49,223 nucleotides of DNA from Nitrosotalea sp. (GTDB taxonomy: Archaea; Thermoproteota; Nitrososphaeria; Nitrososphaerales; Nitrosopumilaceae). This document shows, in pieces, positions 38,451 to 48,962 of this stretch. A program made the translations under genes and the position numbers. The DNA lies in the NCBI GenBank assembly GCA_023251295.1, contig JAHEYZ010000004.1, positions 1 through 49,223 on the forward strand. Direction: 5' to 3'. The notes beneath the pieces are model-generated. The model was not told the DNA's origin and made no database searches. It saw nothing but the letters and a program-made list of their open reading frames with translations. How positions within the stretch are numbered: position 1 is the first letter of the stretch; each line of letters begins with the position of its first letter.

Positions 38451-39442
38451 TCCTTGAAACAATTCTGGCAGTAGTATTTGCTATTACAATAGACTTTACA
38501 GTAGGTGATCCAAAAAATAAATTTCATCCAACTGCATGGATTGGAACACTGATTGGAAAACTCGTTCATCTTACAAAGAATAATCCAAAAAAAACTACTA
38601 GACTTTCAGGAACGATTCTTACAATTTCGGCTGTAACACTAGTTGCGGTAACACTTTATTTCATTAATACTGGATTAATCTCTCTAGAATTAGCAAAGAC
38701 TGATTTTGGATTGTATGATCTTATTGTTACTACACTAGTTATTATAATCACAGGAATTTTACTCAAGACTACAATTGCAGTAAAAGGAATGCAACTACAT
38801 GCACAATTGATCATGTGTTCACTTTCAAAAAATGATCTTGACGATGCAAGAGCAAAACTGTCAATGATAGTTAAAAGAGACACAAAAAACTTGGATAGAA
38901 AACACATTATTTCAGCAACTTTAGAAAGTATAAGTGAAAACACTGTAGACGGAATTACAGGACCTCTCTTCTATTTTGCAATTTTTGGATTGCCTGGAGC
39001 ATTTGTTTACAGAACAATAAACACCATAGATTCTATGATAGGTTACAAAACGGAACAATTTAGAAATCTAGGATGGTTTGGTGCAAACTGTGACAAAATA
39101 CTCAATTATCTGCCATCAAGATTGACCAGTCTTGTTATGGTGTTTGCTGTAATGATTCTTGGAAAAAATTGGAAGCACTCTCTAGAAATAATGAGACGAG
39201 ACGGCCAAAAGACAGAAAGTCCCAATGCAGGGTATCCAATGTCTACATTAGCAGGTGCTCTGGGAACAAGATTTGAAAAGATAAATCATTATGTTTTGGG
39301 AGATGGAAAAATGGAATTTACGGAGGATCACTTTAAATCAGCAATATCAATAATGAAACTAACAACAATTCTATTTTGTATTATTATTACAATTCCAATG
39401 ATTCTAGTACTTTCGAATCTTGGATGGTGGTTGTATGCTTAA
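38447..39442 (+). CDS. cbiB: Adenosylcobinamide-phosphate synthase
   Basis: DFTVGDPKNKFHPTAWIGTLIGKL; SISENTVDGITGPLFYFAIFG; AGYPMSTLAGALGTRFEK. Confidence 0.93.
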   Translation: MILETILAVVFAITIDFTVGDPKNKFHPTAWIGTLIGKLVHLTKNNPKKTTRLSGTILTISAVTLVAVTLYFINTGLISLELAKTDFGLYDLIVTTLVIIITGILLKTTIAVKGMQLHAQLIMCSLSKNDLDDARAKLSMIVKRDTKNLDRKHIISATLESISENTVDGITGPLFYFAIFGLPGAFVYRTINTIDSMIGYKTEQFRNLGWFGANCDKILNYLPSRLTSLVMVFAVMILGKNWKHSLEIMRRDGQKTESPNAGYPMSTLAGALGTRFEKINHYVLGDGKMEFTEDHFKSAISIMKLTTILFCIIITIPMILVLSNLGWWLYA

Positions 39443-40163
39443 AGGAATAATCTCTGTAATTTCATTTCTTACAATACTTCCTTCAACAAAAAATGTAGAA
39501 CTTGATACAGTTGCAAAAAACATGTATCTGTTTCCTGTTGTAGGTGCTATAATTGGCTTGATAATTGGTGCAGCTGGATTTGGTCTATCATCATTTCTTG
39601 ATCCATTAATAGTTGGACTACTGCTTACTGGCTCTGTAGTAATTATAACTGGAATACATCATACTGATGCGCTTTGTGACTTTGCTGATGGCATTATGGC
39701 AAAAGGCACAAAAGAAAAAAAATTACAAGCTATGCGTGATCCGGCTGTAGGATCATCTGGTGTGATAACAATAGTGTTGTATGCCGGAGGGATGATTATA
39801 GCTCTCTCTATGATGAAAGGGTTTACACTTTTTCAAGCAATCTTACTAAGTGAACTTCTTGCCAAATTTGTTATGGTATTACAAGCAAACAGAGGTTCTT
39901 CAGCATGGCATGGACTTAGTTCTCCATTCACACAATCCATGAAAGAAAAAAAGAAACTTGTCATAGCAACTGCAATAACTGTTATTCCTATAATTCTGAT
40001 TGGTGGAATAACAGGTGTCATTGTTATAATAGCTGGTGTGACATTGTCACTAGTACTTCTCACGGTTGCAAATCGAAGTTTTGGAGGAATATCAGGCGAC
40101 GTTTTTGGAGCTACAAATGAGCTTGTTAGACTATCGTCTCTTCTGATCTTTGCTTCAGTATGA
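39435..40163 (+). CDS. cobS: Adenosylcobinamide-GDP ribazoletransferase
   Basis: LPSTKNV; HHTDALCDFADGIMAKGTKEKKLQAMRDPAVGSSGV; GGISGDVFGATNEL. Start moved to second Met. Confidence 0.93.
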   Translation: MLKGIISVISFLTILPSTKNVELDTVAKNMYLFPVVGAIIGLIIGAAGFGLSSFLDPLIVGLLLTGSVVIITGIHHTDALCDFADGIMAKGTKEKKLQAMRDPAVGSSGVITIVLYAGGMIIALSMMKGFTLFQAILLSELLAKFVMVLQANRGSSAWHGLSSPFTQSMKEKKKLVIATAITVIPIILIGGITGVIVIIAGVTLSLVLLTVANRSFGGISGDVFGATNELVRLSSLLIFASV

Positions 40164-40744
40164 TAGGACTAGTAATGTGTGGTGGCAAGGGCACAAGAAT
40201 GCATACATCCAAGGAAAAACTTCTTCTAACATACAAAAATCCAATCATACAGCATGTTATATCATCTCTACAAGAATCTGGCTGTTTTTCAAAAATCGTG
40301 GCAGCCACAAGTAATAATGCACCAAGAACAAAAGAATTTCTAATAAATTTGGGTGTATTTACGATGGATACTTCGGGTAAAGGTTACGTTTATGATCTTA
40401 ACCAGATCTTATACAACTTTGATGAACCTGTATTTGTAATATCTGGAGATTTACCACTTTTAGATCCAGAAATAATAAAACAAATAGTTCAGAAAACTGG
40501 TACAGATGATACCTGGACTACAGTTATTATCAGTAAAGAATTCCTCGAATCCCTTTCTTTAAAACAAGAATATACTATAATCTACAACAAAAAACAATAT
40601 TCCTACAGCGGAATATCTATAGTAGATCCAACTAAAGTAACGAATATGAAACCTGTAAATGAATCATATGTAATATTAGATGACAAAAGAATAGCACTTA
40701 ATATAAATACAAAAGAAGATTATGATTTACTCTGCGCTTCCTAA
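40160..40744 (+). CDS. cobY: GTP:adenosylcobinamide-phosphate guanylyltransferase, archaeal CobY type
   Basis: MIGLVMCGGKGTRMHTSKEKLLLTYKNPIIQHVI nucleotidyltransferase motif; FVISGDLPLLDPE. Confidence 0.88.
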   Translation: MIGLVMCGGKGTRMHTSKEKLLLTYKNPIIQHVISSLQESGCFSKIVAATSNNAPRTKEFLINLGVFTMDTSGKGYVYDLNQILYNFDEPVFVISGDLPLLDPEIIKQIVQKTGTDDTWTTVIISKEFLESLSLKQEYTIIYNKKQYSYSGISIVDPTKVTNMKPVNESYVILDDKRIALNINTKEDYDLLCAS

Positions 40745-40924
40745 TATCTTGCCATTTATCTTTGCGCGAGAACCAGTTGATTCTGCAAGAACGTTACCAC
40801 ATGATTTGCATGTGACATTTGTAGCTACATGAGAATATACTACACTTTCTTCATTACACTCATTACACTGTACTCTTTGAAACTTGCTAGCTGGTTTTGG
40901 AATTAATATCTGACCTTTTTTCAT
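40727..40924 (-). CDS. rps27e: 30S ribosomal protein S27e
   Basis: RVQCNECNEESVVYSHVATNVTCKSCGNVLAESTGSRAKI. Confidence 0.95.
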   Translation of the reverse strand: MKKGQILIPKPASKFQRVQCNECNEESVVYSHVATNVTCKSCGNVLAESTGSRAKINGKILGSAE

Positions 40925-41202
40925 TATGCTACCAACTCGAACTTTCTTAGTCTGATACCTGGTTTATTAAACTTCTTTTTACATTCTGGACACGTCAATA
41001 TTTGTGTGGCCTTCTTTGTAGTCTTTGCAGGCTTGGCAAGTTTTGGGAATTTTTGACCCCCATAGCCTTTCTTATCTTCGGCATGTCTTCTCTCACCTAT
41101 AGCTGAACCTCTTCTCTTTCCTGCTTTGTATATAGAGACCTTTTGCAGTGTGTGTTTCTTGCACTTTGGACAATATCGTCTGACCTCCTTTGGCATGTTC
41201 AT
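40924..41202 (-). CDS. rpl44e: 50S ribosomal protein L44e
   Basis: MPKEVRRYCPKCKKHTLQKVSIYKAGKRRGSAIGERRHAEDKKGYGGQKFPKLAKPAKTTKK...CPECKKKF. Confidence 0.95.
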   Translation of the reverse strand: MNMPKEVRRYCPKCKKHTLQKVSIYKAGKRRGSAIGERRHAEDKKGYGGQKFPKLAKPAKTTKKATQILTCPECKKKFNKPGIRLRKFELVA

Positions 41203-41277
41203 AAATGAAGACCGTGCTTGACCGTAATTTAAACATCGCTTTGAATCTATAATAGTATCAAAAGCTGATTCTTACTT

Positions 41278-43050
41278 GTGAGATCAACTTCACTTGCTAC
41301 CATGATTTCATCATTGAATTCTGTAGCAATGGGCAAGAGAAAAGCTGATCTAGTCTTGAAAAATTGTGTTCTCATTAATGTGTATTCTAGAGAAATAACT
41401 TCTGGAACAGAAATTTCTATTTTTAAAGACAGAATTGCGTACGTAGGAAATGATGCATCGCACACAATTGGAGAGAAAACTATAGTTATTGATTTGGAAA
41501 AACGATATGTTACACCAGGATTTGCAGATTCACATACTCATGTTGACAAGTATGTTTTACCATCTGAGCTTGCAAAAAAATCTCTTCTTTGCGGAACCAC
41601 ATCATTATTTTCAGATCCCATAGATATTGTGAGTGTTTGTGGCTACAAAGGTTTTAGAGAATTTACTAAACTAACAGAAAATCTACCAATAAGATTTTTT
41701 CATGTTATTCCAGGTGGTCTGCCAGTAGATAGAAAATTCAGCCACGCAAGGACATTGAGTCAGATTGAAGAAAGAATGGCATTACGTTTAGAAAATGTAT
41801 TAGGTCTTGGCGAAGTCTTTTCTTGGACCAAAGTTACAAACTTGGATGCAAAAACAATGAAGACTTTGAAAAACATGTTAGAAAATGATCATATCATAAA
41901 TGGCCATACGGCAGGTGCAAGTGACAAAAAACTAAATGCCTACATTGCATCAGGAATTCTTTCATGTCATGAACCAATTGACTTCGATCAAGTCGTTGAG
42001 AGACTTAGACTTGGTATGTGGATAATGATGAGAGAGGGGTCTATTAGAAGAGATTTAGACAAAATAATTCCAAAAATAATTGCAAACGGAACTTATCTTG
42101 ACAGACTAATGTTTTGTTCTGATGGAGTAAACCCAAAAGATCTATTAGAGTTTGGTCACATTGATCATTGTATAAGAAAATCTATCAGTCTTGGGCTGGA
42201 CCCTATTGACGCAATTACTTTGGCTACAAAAAACTGCTTTGACTATTACAACATGGGAAAAGATTATGGCGGAATTGCACCAGGCAAAATTGCAGACATC
42301 TTAGTCTTTGATGACCTCGATAAACTAAAACCAACAAAGGTCTTTGTAGGAGGTAATCTTATTGTATCACATGGTTCAATAGTTACAAAACTAAAAAAAC
42401 CAAAGATTCCATCATGGATTACAAAAACTGTTAAAGTTAATCGCAGGTTTATAGAAAAAGACTTTATCATTAAAAGTTCAAAACCTTCTGTTCAAGCACT
42501 AGTAATTAGACTAGATACAGAAATAATTACTCAAAAAAGTTTTGAGGAATTGCAAACAAAAGATGGTAATGTGATCCCATCTATAGACAAAGATGTATGG
42601 AAGGTTGCAGCCATTGACAGAACATATGGAACAGGAAAATATACCGTTGGATTCTTGAAAAACTTTGGTGCAGACATTGGCGCCTTTGGCTCGACTTCAA
42701 CGTTTCATGAAAACGACATGGTGGTTATTGGTTCTAATGAGAAAGACATGGCATTTGCAGTAAATGTCTTAAATGAAATACAGGGAGGAGTGATAGTAGT
42801 AAAAGATGAAAAGATTCTTGCTAGATTTGCCCTTTCATTTGCCGGATTGATATCGACTTTACCATTTGATGAGGCACTCTTGGAATACCTACAAGTGAAC
42901 TCGAAAATAGTCGAAGCAGGTTGCAAATTCAAAAATCCTTATCTTATTCCACTCTTTCTTCCATTCCTTGCTTTGCCAGAGATACGGATTCTATACACTG
43001 GAATTGTAGATGTAAAAAACAGAATGTATCTGAACGTTCTAGTTCAATAA
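41278..43050 (+). CDS. ade: Adenine deaminase
   Basis: ADLVLKNCVLINVYSREITSGTEISIFKDRIAYVG; PGFADSHTHVDKYVLP; INGHTAGASDKKLNAYIASGILSCHEP; MFCSDGVNPKDLLEFGHIDHCIRKS. Start uncertain. Confidence 0.92.
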   Translation: MRSTSLATMISSLNSVAMGKRKADLVLKNCVLINVYSREITSGTEISIFKDRIAYVGNDASHTIGEKTIVIDLEKRYVTPGFADSHTHVDKYVLPSELAKKSLLCGTTSLFSDPIDIVSVCGYKGFREFTKLTENLPIRFFHVIPGGLPVDRKFSHARTLSQIEERMALRLENVLGLGEVFSWTKVTNLDAKTMKTLKNMLENDHIINGHTAGASDKKLNAYIASGILSCHEPIDFDQVVERLRLGMWIMMREGSIRRDLDKIIPKIIANGTYLDRLMFCSDGVNPKDLLEFGHIDHCIRKSISLGLDPIDAITLATKNCFDYYNMGKDYGGIAPGKIADILVFDDLDKLKPTKVFVGGNLIVSHGSIVTKLKKPKIPSWITKTVKVNRRFIEKDFIIKSSKPSVQALVIRLDTEIITQKSFEELQTKDGNVIPSIDKDVWKVAAIDRTYGTGKYTVGFLKNFGADIGAFGSTSTFHENDMVVIGSNEKDMAFAVNVLNEIQGGVIVVKDEKILARFALSFAGLISTLPFDEALLEYLQVNSKIVEAGCKFKNPYLIPLFLPFLALPEIRILYTGIVDVKNRMYLNVLVQ

Positions 43051-43095
43051 GGTATTAAAAGGGGAATCAAACTATCACAAAAAGAGAGATTAATT

Positions 43096-44721
43096 TTGGC
43101 TTCAATTCAACAAACTCCACAAGGTCCGGTTTTAGTTTTAAGGGAAAGTGCACTACAACAAAAAGGCAGGGATGCACAGAAAAACAATATAGCAGCTGCT
43201 AAGCTTGTAGCAGAACTTGTACGCACAAGCCTAGGTCCAAGGGGAATGGACAAGATGCTTGTAGATTCACTTGGTGACGTAACTATAACAAATGACGGTG
43301 CAACAATTCTAAAAGAAATCGACGTGCAACATCCAGCTGCGAAAATGATGGTAGAGATTGCAAAGACGGTAGACAATGAAGTAGGGGATGGTACTACATC
43401 ATCCGTAGTGTTTGCTGGCTCATTGTTGACAAAAGCTGAAGAGCTTTTGGAAAAGAATGTACATGCTACTGTAATAATAGAAGGATATCAAGCAGCAGCC
43501 GAAAAGGCCCTCTCACTTCTTTCTGAACTGGCTAAACAAGTAGATCCACAAGAAAAAGAAATTCTACTCAAAATTGCAAGGACAAGCATGGAATCTAAAC
43601 TTGTTTCTGAAGACAGTGTAATGCTTTCCAAGATTGTGGTAGACTCGATCTTACAAGTGATAGAAAAACAAGGTGAGAACTACAAGGTAGATTTGGATAA
43701 TGTTAAGGTAGAAAAGAAAGCAGGTGGCTCAATACGAAATACTTCACTCATTAAAGGAATTGTTTTAGACAAAGAAGTAGTTCACAGCGGAATGCCAACT
43801 AACATAGAAAAGGCAAAGATTGCACTTGTAAATGCACCTCTTGAAATTGAAAAAACAGAGATGAGTGCAGAAATTAGAATAACTGACCCAACTCAAATGC
43901 AGATGTTTCTTGAAGAGGAAAACAGAATGCTCAAAGCAATGGTCGATAAAATAATAGAAGTAGGGGCAAATGTTCTAATCTGTCAAAAAGGGATTGACGA
44001 CATTGCACAACATTATCTTGCAAAGGCAGGAATACTTGCTGTTAGGCGCGTAAAAGAAAGTGATCTGACAAAGCTTGCCAAAGCAACTGGTGGAACAATC
44101 AGCACAAACCTTGATGATCTAACATCAAAAGATCTTGGTTCGGCAGAACATGTAGAGCAAAAAAAGGTTGAAACAGACAAGTGGGTGTTCATAGAAGGTT
44201 GCAGAAATCCTCATGCGGTAACACTTCTTCTAAGAGGAGGCTCACAAAGAGTAGTTGATGAAGTTGATAGATCACTACATGATTCTTTGATGGTTGTTAA
44301 GGATGTAATTGAAAAACCAGCAATTGTTGCTGGCGGTGGAGCTCCAGAAGCGTATCTAGCTTCAGGTCTTAAAGACTGGGCAGATCGCTTTGAGGGACGA
44401 GAACAACTCGCAATTAAAAAATATGCAGAAGCATTGGAAATAATTCCACTTACAATTGCAGAAAATGCTGGAATGGATCCTATAGATACCATGATTACCC
44501 TAAGAGCAAAGCAAGCACAAGGCAAAAAGTGGACTGGAATAGACGCGCGAAACACACGCATAGCTGACATGTATTCTCTTGATATCGTTGAACCAGTAGC
44601 AGTAAAAGAGCAGATTATAAAATCGGCAACAGAAGCTGCCTGTATGATTCTAAGAATAGACGATGTAATTGCCTCATCCGGTGCCAAGGGCGGACATTCA
44701 CCTCATCCACCAATGGGCTAA
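43096..44721 (+). CDS. thsB: Thermosome (group II chaperonin) subunit
   Basis: [88 protein letters not shown] start. Confidence 0.97.
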   Translation: MASIQQTPQGPVLVLRESALQQKGRDAQKNNIAAAKLVAELVRTSLGPRGMDKMLVDSLGDVTITNDGATILKEIDVQHPAAKMMVEIAKTVDNEVGDGTTSSVVFAGSLLTKAEELLEKNVHATVIIEGYQAAAEKALSLLSELAKQVDPQEKEILLKIARTSMESKLVSEDSVMLSKIVVDSILQVIEKQGENYKVDLDNVKVEKKAGGSIRNTSLIKGIVLDKEVVHSGMPTNIEKAKIALVNAPLEIEKTEMSAEIRITDPTQMQMFLEEENRMLKAMVDKIIEVGANVLICQKGIDDIAQHYLAKAGILAVRRVKESDLTKLAKATGGTISTNLDDLTSKDLGSAEHVEQKKVETDKWVFIEGCRNPHAVTLLLRGGSQRVVDEVDRSLHDSLMVVKDVIEKPAIVAGGGAPEAYLASGLKDWADRFEGREQLAIKKYAEALEIIPLTIAENAGMDPIDTMITLRAKQAQGKKWTGIDARNTRIADMYSLDIVEPVAVKEQIIKSATEAACMILRIDDVIASSGAKGGHSPHPPMG

Positions 44722-44730
44722 AAATTTCTC

Positions 44731-45741
44731 ATGTTAGAGAAACTACAGAATCTTAACATTGTTGGTTCTGTGGTTGTTTTAAACGATTTTTTTCTAGACA
44801 GAATAATAAAGATAAAAAACATTGCTACACTTTATGATCTAATTTCAAAAAAGAGTCAATTGGGTGGAAGCATAAGGGGAATTCCACAAACAGATCTAAA
44901 AGGTGGAAATGCAACAAATGTTGCATACGCGCTTGCAAAACTTGGTGCTCCAGTCTCGTTAATTACAATAGCAAACAAATCAAACTCTCACCTTTTACAC
45001 GAAACATTTTCTGAATTTCCGAATTGTTCGTTGTTTTTAGTTGACGGAAATCCTGGCAGAACTACATCACTTGAATTTAGTAATAATGGGCAACCTGTAA
45101 ATATAATGCTCTCTGATCTAGGTGACAATGAAAATTTTGGACCAGAAAAACTAGGCCAAGAGGAACAAATCGCAATTCAGAATGCAGATGCAATTATAGT
45201 TACAAACTGGGCAAGCAACGAAAAAGGCACGGAACTATCAAAATTCGTATTTGATAAATCTGCAAAATCACTTCATTTTCTAGATCCTGCAGACATACAA
45301 TCAAGACCAGGTGAATTCAGAGAAGCCATATTAGAACTGGCTTCAAACCTGGATTCTCTATGTCTAAATGAGAATGAATGCAATATTTTATTGAAACAAT
45401 TTGATCTAGGAGTTATCTCAAATGAAGAAAAAACTAAAAAACTAGTTTCTAGTCTTTCAGAAAAAATCTCTGTCACAGTAGATTTACACACATCAGCTGG
45501 TGCATTTTGGTCAAATGGAAAAGAAGTAGAATTTGTAAAATCCTTCCCTATAGAGGCAAAGTTTGTTACTGGTGCAGGTGATGTTTGGGATGCTGCAAAT
45601 ATCTTGGGCTATCTTGCAGATCTTGAAGTTACAGAAAGACTGCTTTTTTCAAACGCTGCTGCATTACTTTATGTTAACAGTTCAAATGGAATTCCTCCTA
45701 CAATGCAAGAAACATTATCATATGTTACTGCGGTTCGATAG
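44731..45741 (+). CDS. PfkB-family sugar kinase
   Basis: GGNATNVAYALAKLGAPVSLI; VTGAGDVWDAANILGYL. Confidence 0.88.
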   Translation: MLEKLQNLNIVGSVVVLNDFFLDRIIKIKNIATLYDLISKKSQLGGSIRGIPQTDLKGGNATNVAYALAKLGAPVSLITIANKSNSHLLHETFSEFPNCSLFLVDGNPGRTTSLEFSNNGQPVNIMLSDLGDNENFGPEKLGQEEQIAIQNADAIIVTNWASNEKGTELSKFVFDKSAKSLHFLDPADIQSRPGEFREAILELASNLDSLCLNENECNILLKQFDLGVISNEEKTKKLVSSLSEKISVTVDLHTSAGAFWSNGKEVEFVKSFPIEAKFVTGAGDVWDAANILGYLADLEVTERLLFSNAAALLYVNSSNGIPPTMQETLSYVTAVR

Positions 45742-47248
45742 TAGCAGGCGGTTTACTTGAAATTACATAACTGACCCACGAAGCACCATCTATCTCATTT
45801 GTAATTCTATTGCTTATCCTTTCCAAAACTTCTGGTGGTAGTCTTGTCCAGTCTGCAGTCATTGCATCTATGGAATTTACAACACGCACAATAACAATAT
45901 GTCCATACTTTCTTTCATCTCCTACTACTCCAACTGCCTTATCATCTCCTACTGCGGCATATGCTTGCCAGACTTTATCATACCATCCAGATGCCAAAAG
46001 TTCGTCTTCTACAATTTTACTTGCAAGTTTACAAATCTGTAATTTTTCTGGGGTCACTTCTGCAATTATTCTAACCGCAAGACCAGGTCCTGGAAATGGA
46101 TGACGATTTGAGAGTTTGTCTGGTACCCCAAGTGCCTTTGCAACTTTTCTTACCTCGTCTTTGTAAAGAAAACGTAATGGTTCCAAAACCTGCATATTTA
46201 GCCAAGAAGGCAAACCGCCAACATTGTGGTGTGTTTTTATCACAGCCGCAGGTCCCTTTGAGACACCACTCTCAATCACATCTGGATATAGCGTCCCCTG
46301 CGCAAGCCACTTGAAAGGACCATTTTTTTCAGCAAACTCTGTAAATATCTGAATGAATTGTTCGCCTACTATCATTCTTTTTTGCTCTGGATCTTTTACC
46401 CCCTTTAACTTTGAAAGAAAACCTTCCTTTGCATCTATACGTGTAAAATTCACTGCAAAATTGTTCTTGAACATGTCCTCCACTTCATCTTCCTCGTTTA
46501 ATCGTAAGAGACCATTATCTACAAAGACACACTTTAGTCGACTTCCTATTGCTTTTTGAATTAATAGTGCAGCTACTGTAGAATCTATTCCTCCACTAAT
46601 TCCACACAATACATTGCCATCAATTTTTGAAATTTCATTTACTGTGTTTTCTATAAAATTTTCTACTGTCCAATCTTGTTTGGCTTGACAAATGTTTATT
46701 ACAAAATTTTTTAGAATTTCAGTACCTTTTTCTGTATGTACTACTTCTGGATGAAACTGTATGCCATAGATTGACCTCTGTCTGTTCGCTATAGCTGCGG
46801 CGTAGGAGTTTTCAGTATGACCGATTATTTCAAAACCACTTGGGATCTGTTCTGCTGCATCGCCATGACTCATCCATGCTCTAATAGATTTTCCCATACC
46901 TGAGAATAAATCAGAATCATTATCTATTGAAAGTGATGATGATCCATATTCCTTGTTTGCACGTTTTACTTTACCGCCAAAATTATTTATAATCAATTGA
47001 TGACCATAACAAATTCCTAAAATAGGTAATCCTAGATCAAACATTCCATTTTGTGGTTTGGGTGAATCGCTATTGTATACACTGGAAGGACCACCTGCGA
47101 AGATTACCCCCTTAGGATTTATCTTTTTTAATTCCTCAAGTGATATATCAAAAGGTACAAGTTCAGCATATACAGAAAACTCTCGAATTCTTCTACAAAT
47201 CAAGTGACTATACTGAGAGCCAAAGTCTAAGACAACTATCTTATCCAT
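45725..47248 (-). CDS. guaA: GMP synthase (glutamine-hydrolysing)
   Basis: MDKIVVLDFGSQYSHLICRRIRE; GICYGHQLI; FHPEVVHTEKG; CGISGGIDSTVAALLIQKA; PFPGPGLAVRI; DGASWVSYVISSKPPATIE. Start taken at MDKIVVLD. Confidence 0.95.
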   Translation of the reverse strand: MDKIVVLDFGSQYSHLICRRIREFSVYAELVPFDISLEELKKINPKGVIFAGGPSSVYNSDSPKPQNGMFDLGLPILGICYGHQLIINNFGGKVKRANKEYGSSSLSIDNDSDLFSGMGKSIRAWMSHGDAAEQIPSGFEIIGHTENSYAAAIANRQRSIYGIQFHPEVVHTEKGTEILKNFVINICQAKQDWTVENFIENTVNEISKIDGNVLCGISGGIDSTVAALLIQKAIGSRLKCVFVDNGLLRLNEEDEVEDMFKNNFAVNFTRIDAKEGFLSKLKGVKDPEQKRMIVGEQFIQIFTEFAEKNGPFKWLAQGTLYPDVIESGVSKGPAAVIKTHHNVGGLPSWLNMQVLEPLRFLYKDEVRKVAKALGVPDKLSNRHPFPGPGLAVRIIAEVTPEKLQICKLASKIVEDELLASGWYDKVWQAYAAVGDDKAVGVVGDERKYGHIVIVRVVNSIDAMTADWTRLPPEVLERISNRITNEIDGASWVSYVISSKPPATIEPQ

Positions 47249-47252
47249 AACT

Positions 47253-47813
47253 TCACTTTTTAGAATTTTCAATCATACGGGAAAAAGACCAGGCGGCCGT
47301 GTTTATTATTTCGTTTACTCTTTCTCGTTCACGGTAATTTTTGATTAAAATCTCCCTTATCATGTTGCCATCTTTGTTTATGATGCAATTTATCACTGAA
47401 TCTGGATCTATCTTTCCATTCTGGACATCCAAATTATCTTTGTTTTCCATACCTGCAATTATTCTTCCTAAGAAGAATGATTTGAATGGTTGTGTTTCTA
47501 CGTCTAGTTTAACATCATCTGATGGAATGATCACGACTTCTTTTGCCGTAACTCGTGCATTTGCGATTATTGCATTATTCCCAGTTTTAATTGGTATAAC
47601 AGAACCATCTTTATCTGATGTTACTTGGATGACCTTTTCTTTATTTTGCTTTAAGGATGATGCTTTACTAAAGCTCGATTGTTTTAAAACTGAATCTAAT
47701 ATTGCAAGATTATTCTTTAGTTTTTCAATTTCACCCCTACGTTTTTCAACTTCATCTGAAAGCCACTCTTTCAATTCTAAAATCTCACGAATCTGATCTT
47801 CTGAATAATCCAT
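47253..47813 (-). CDS. Hypothetical coiled-coil protein
   Basis: ORF 186 aa, N-terminal coiled coil, ends adjacent to guaA start. Confidence 0.6.
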   Translation of the reverse strand: MDYSEDQIREILELKEWLSDEVEKRRGEIEKLKNNLAILDSVLKQSSFSKASSLKQNKEKVIQVTSDKDGSVIPIKTGNNAIIANARVTAKEVVIIPSDDVKLDVETQPFKSFFLGRIIAGMENKDNLDVQNGKIDPDSVINCIINKDGNMIREILIKNYRERERVNEIINTAAWSFSRMIENSKK

Positions 47814-47848
47814 GTATTTTTTACCGGTACATAGATAATAAATATTAA

Positions 47849-48276
47849 AACAAGTTTAAAGTTGGTATAAGCAGTTTTTTTGGGGCTACCTGCACCGCCT
47901 TACAATCGAGTTTGCTGAATGTAATTAGATCCATTCCAGAACTATATCAGAAGAACGAGAACGGAAGAAATAGTATTCATTTTCATGCCTTTAGAGCATG
48001 GTTTAAAACGCAGGTAACTAATGCCCATCATTCTGACTTTGCAGAGCCTTGATGGGTCATCAAAGTGTGAAACTCATGTACTATAGAAATAATCCAAAGG
48101 ACAGGTTAAAGACCTACCTGGAAGTTGAATCAGTCCTTACTGTATCTGACCTGACAACTGTAGAAAACACAGTAGAGGATTTGCAGAAAAAGGTAGAGTT
48201 TCTTACAACTGAACTTGAGAAAGTAAAGCAATGGAGGGAGATTTCAGACAGATATGAAAAGATCCATCGCAATTAG
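47849..48276 (+). pseudogene. Remnant of tyrosine recombinase/integrase (C-terminal catalytic part, frameshifted)
   Basis: Frame 1 ...NVIRSIPELYQKNENGRNSIHFHAFRAWFKTQVTNAHHSDFAEP then TGA at 48050; continuing in the next frame from 48049 as LMGHQSVKLMYYRNNPKDRLKTYLEVESVLTVSDL. HAFR and LMGH...YY resemble HxxR and downstream GH..Y motifs. Confidence 0.7.
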
Positions 48277-48391
48277 GTTAAGAGTTGATACCATTGAACG
48301 ATTGGCATCCATAAAACAAGAGGATGAGAGTGTAGAGTCTATAATCAGAAGGCTTTTGAAAACATGGGAAAAAGATTATTGTCGATCGTGA
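48254..48391 (+). CDS. 45-aa small protein, possibly ribbon-helix-helix-like
   Basis: MKRSIAIRLRVDTIERLASIKQEDESVESIIRRLLKTWEKDYCRS; overlaps the recombinase remnant. Confidence 0.5.
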   Translation: MKRSIAIRLRVDTIERLASIKQEDESVESIIRRLLKTWEKDYCRS

Positions 48392-48407
48392 GATACTATA
48401 GCAAAAG

Positions 48408-48962
48408 TTATTTTTTTGCTAGAAGATCTTTTTTCATTTGAGAAAACTCTTCTTCTGTTATTGCGCCTTGTTCTTTTAGCTTCGCGAGTTTTGAAAGCTC
48501 ATCTGCTAAAGAAAAGTTTTGAGTAACTGTCGGTTGTTGCGATTCTTTCTTTAGGAGCTCCACTCCTTTTTTTATTGCATTAACAATTTGTTCTGCTTTG
48601 TCTTTCGGAATGGCATCTATTTCCCCTCTTCCGCCATGGCCCCACCGGATAACTCCAAAACCCCTACTCATATCACTCAAGCCAGGTGCAGTAAGTGAGA
48701 TGCACGATGAAAACATTCCCTTTTCTAACTTTACACTGCTTATCTTGTCATAAGTTATGTCGTCGACATTCTCTCTGAGTCCCAACGCAGTTGGGTTCCT
48801 AATCAATAGTCGTTTGTTCGTTACAAAAATAGTACTTGGTGTAGTAATTGAGCCTCCTGGTTTGAATCTTGATTGCTTTGCAATAACTACGACTTCTTCA
48901 CCGGCATTAAGCATGTGTTTAATTTTATCCAGCTCACCTTGTTCTGTCGGATCCAATATCAA
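48408..48962 (-). CDS. PH-domain plus C-terminal SHOCT-domain protein
   Basis: PH-like IFVTNKRLLIRNPTALGLRENVDDITYDKISSVKLEKGMF...; SHOCT LSKLAKLKEQGAITEEEFSQMKKDLLAKK. Confidence 0.8.
   Translation of the reverse strand: MILDPTEQGELDKIKHMLNAGEEVVVIAKQSRFKPGGSITTPSTIFVTNKRLLIRNPTALGLRENVDDITYDKISSVKLEKGMFSSCISLTAPGLSDMSRGFGVIRWGHGGRGEIDAIPKDKAEQIVNAIKKGVELLKKESQQPTVTQNFSLADELSKLAKLKEQGAITEEEFSQMKKDLLAKK

Noticed and set aside
40727-40744. Overlap of cobY and rps27e as evidence of an artefact
   Set aside because: Short convergent overlap is normal in this compact genome; both proteins end with plausible C-termini.
43107-44687. Long antisense ORFs in the thermosome gene (43107-43376 and 44211-44687, minus)
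   Set aside because: Fully opposite a strongly recognisable chaperonin; Ser/Ala-rich antisense translation typical of codon-bias shadows.
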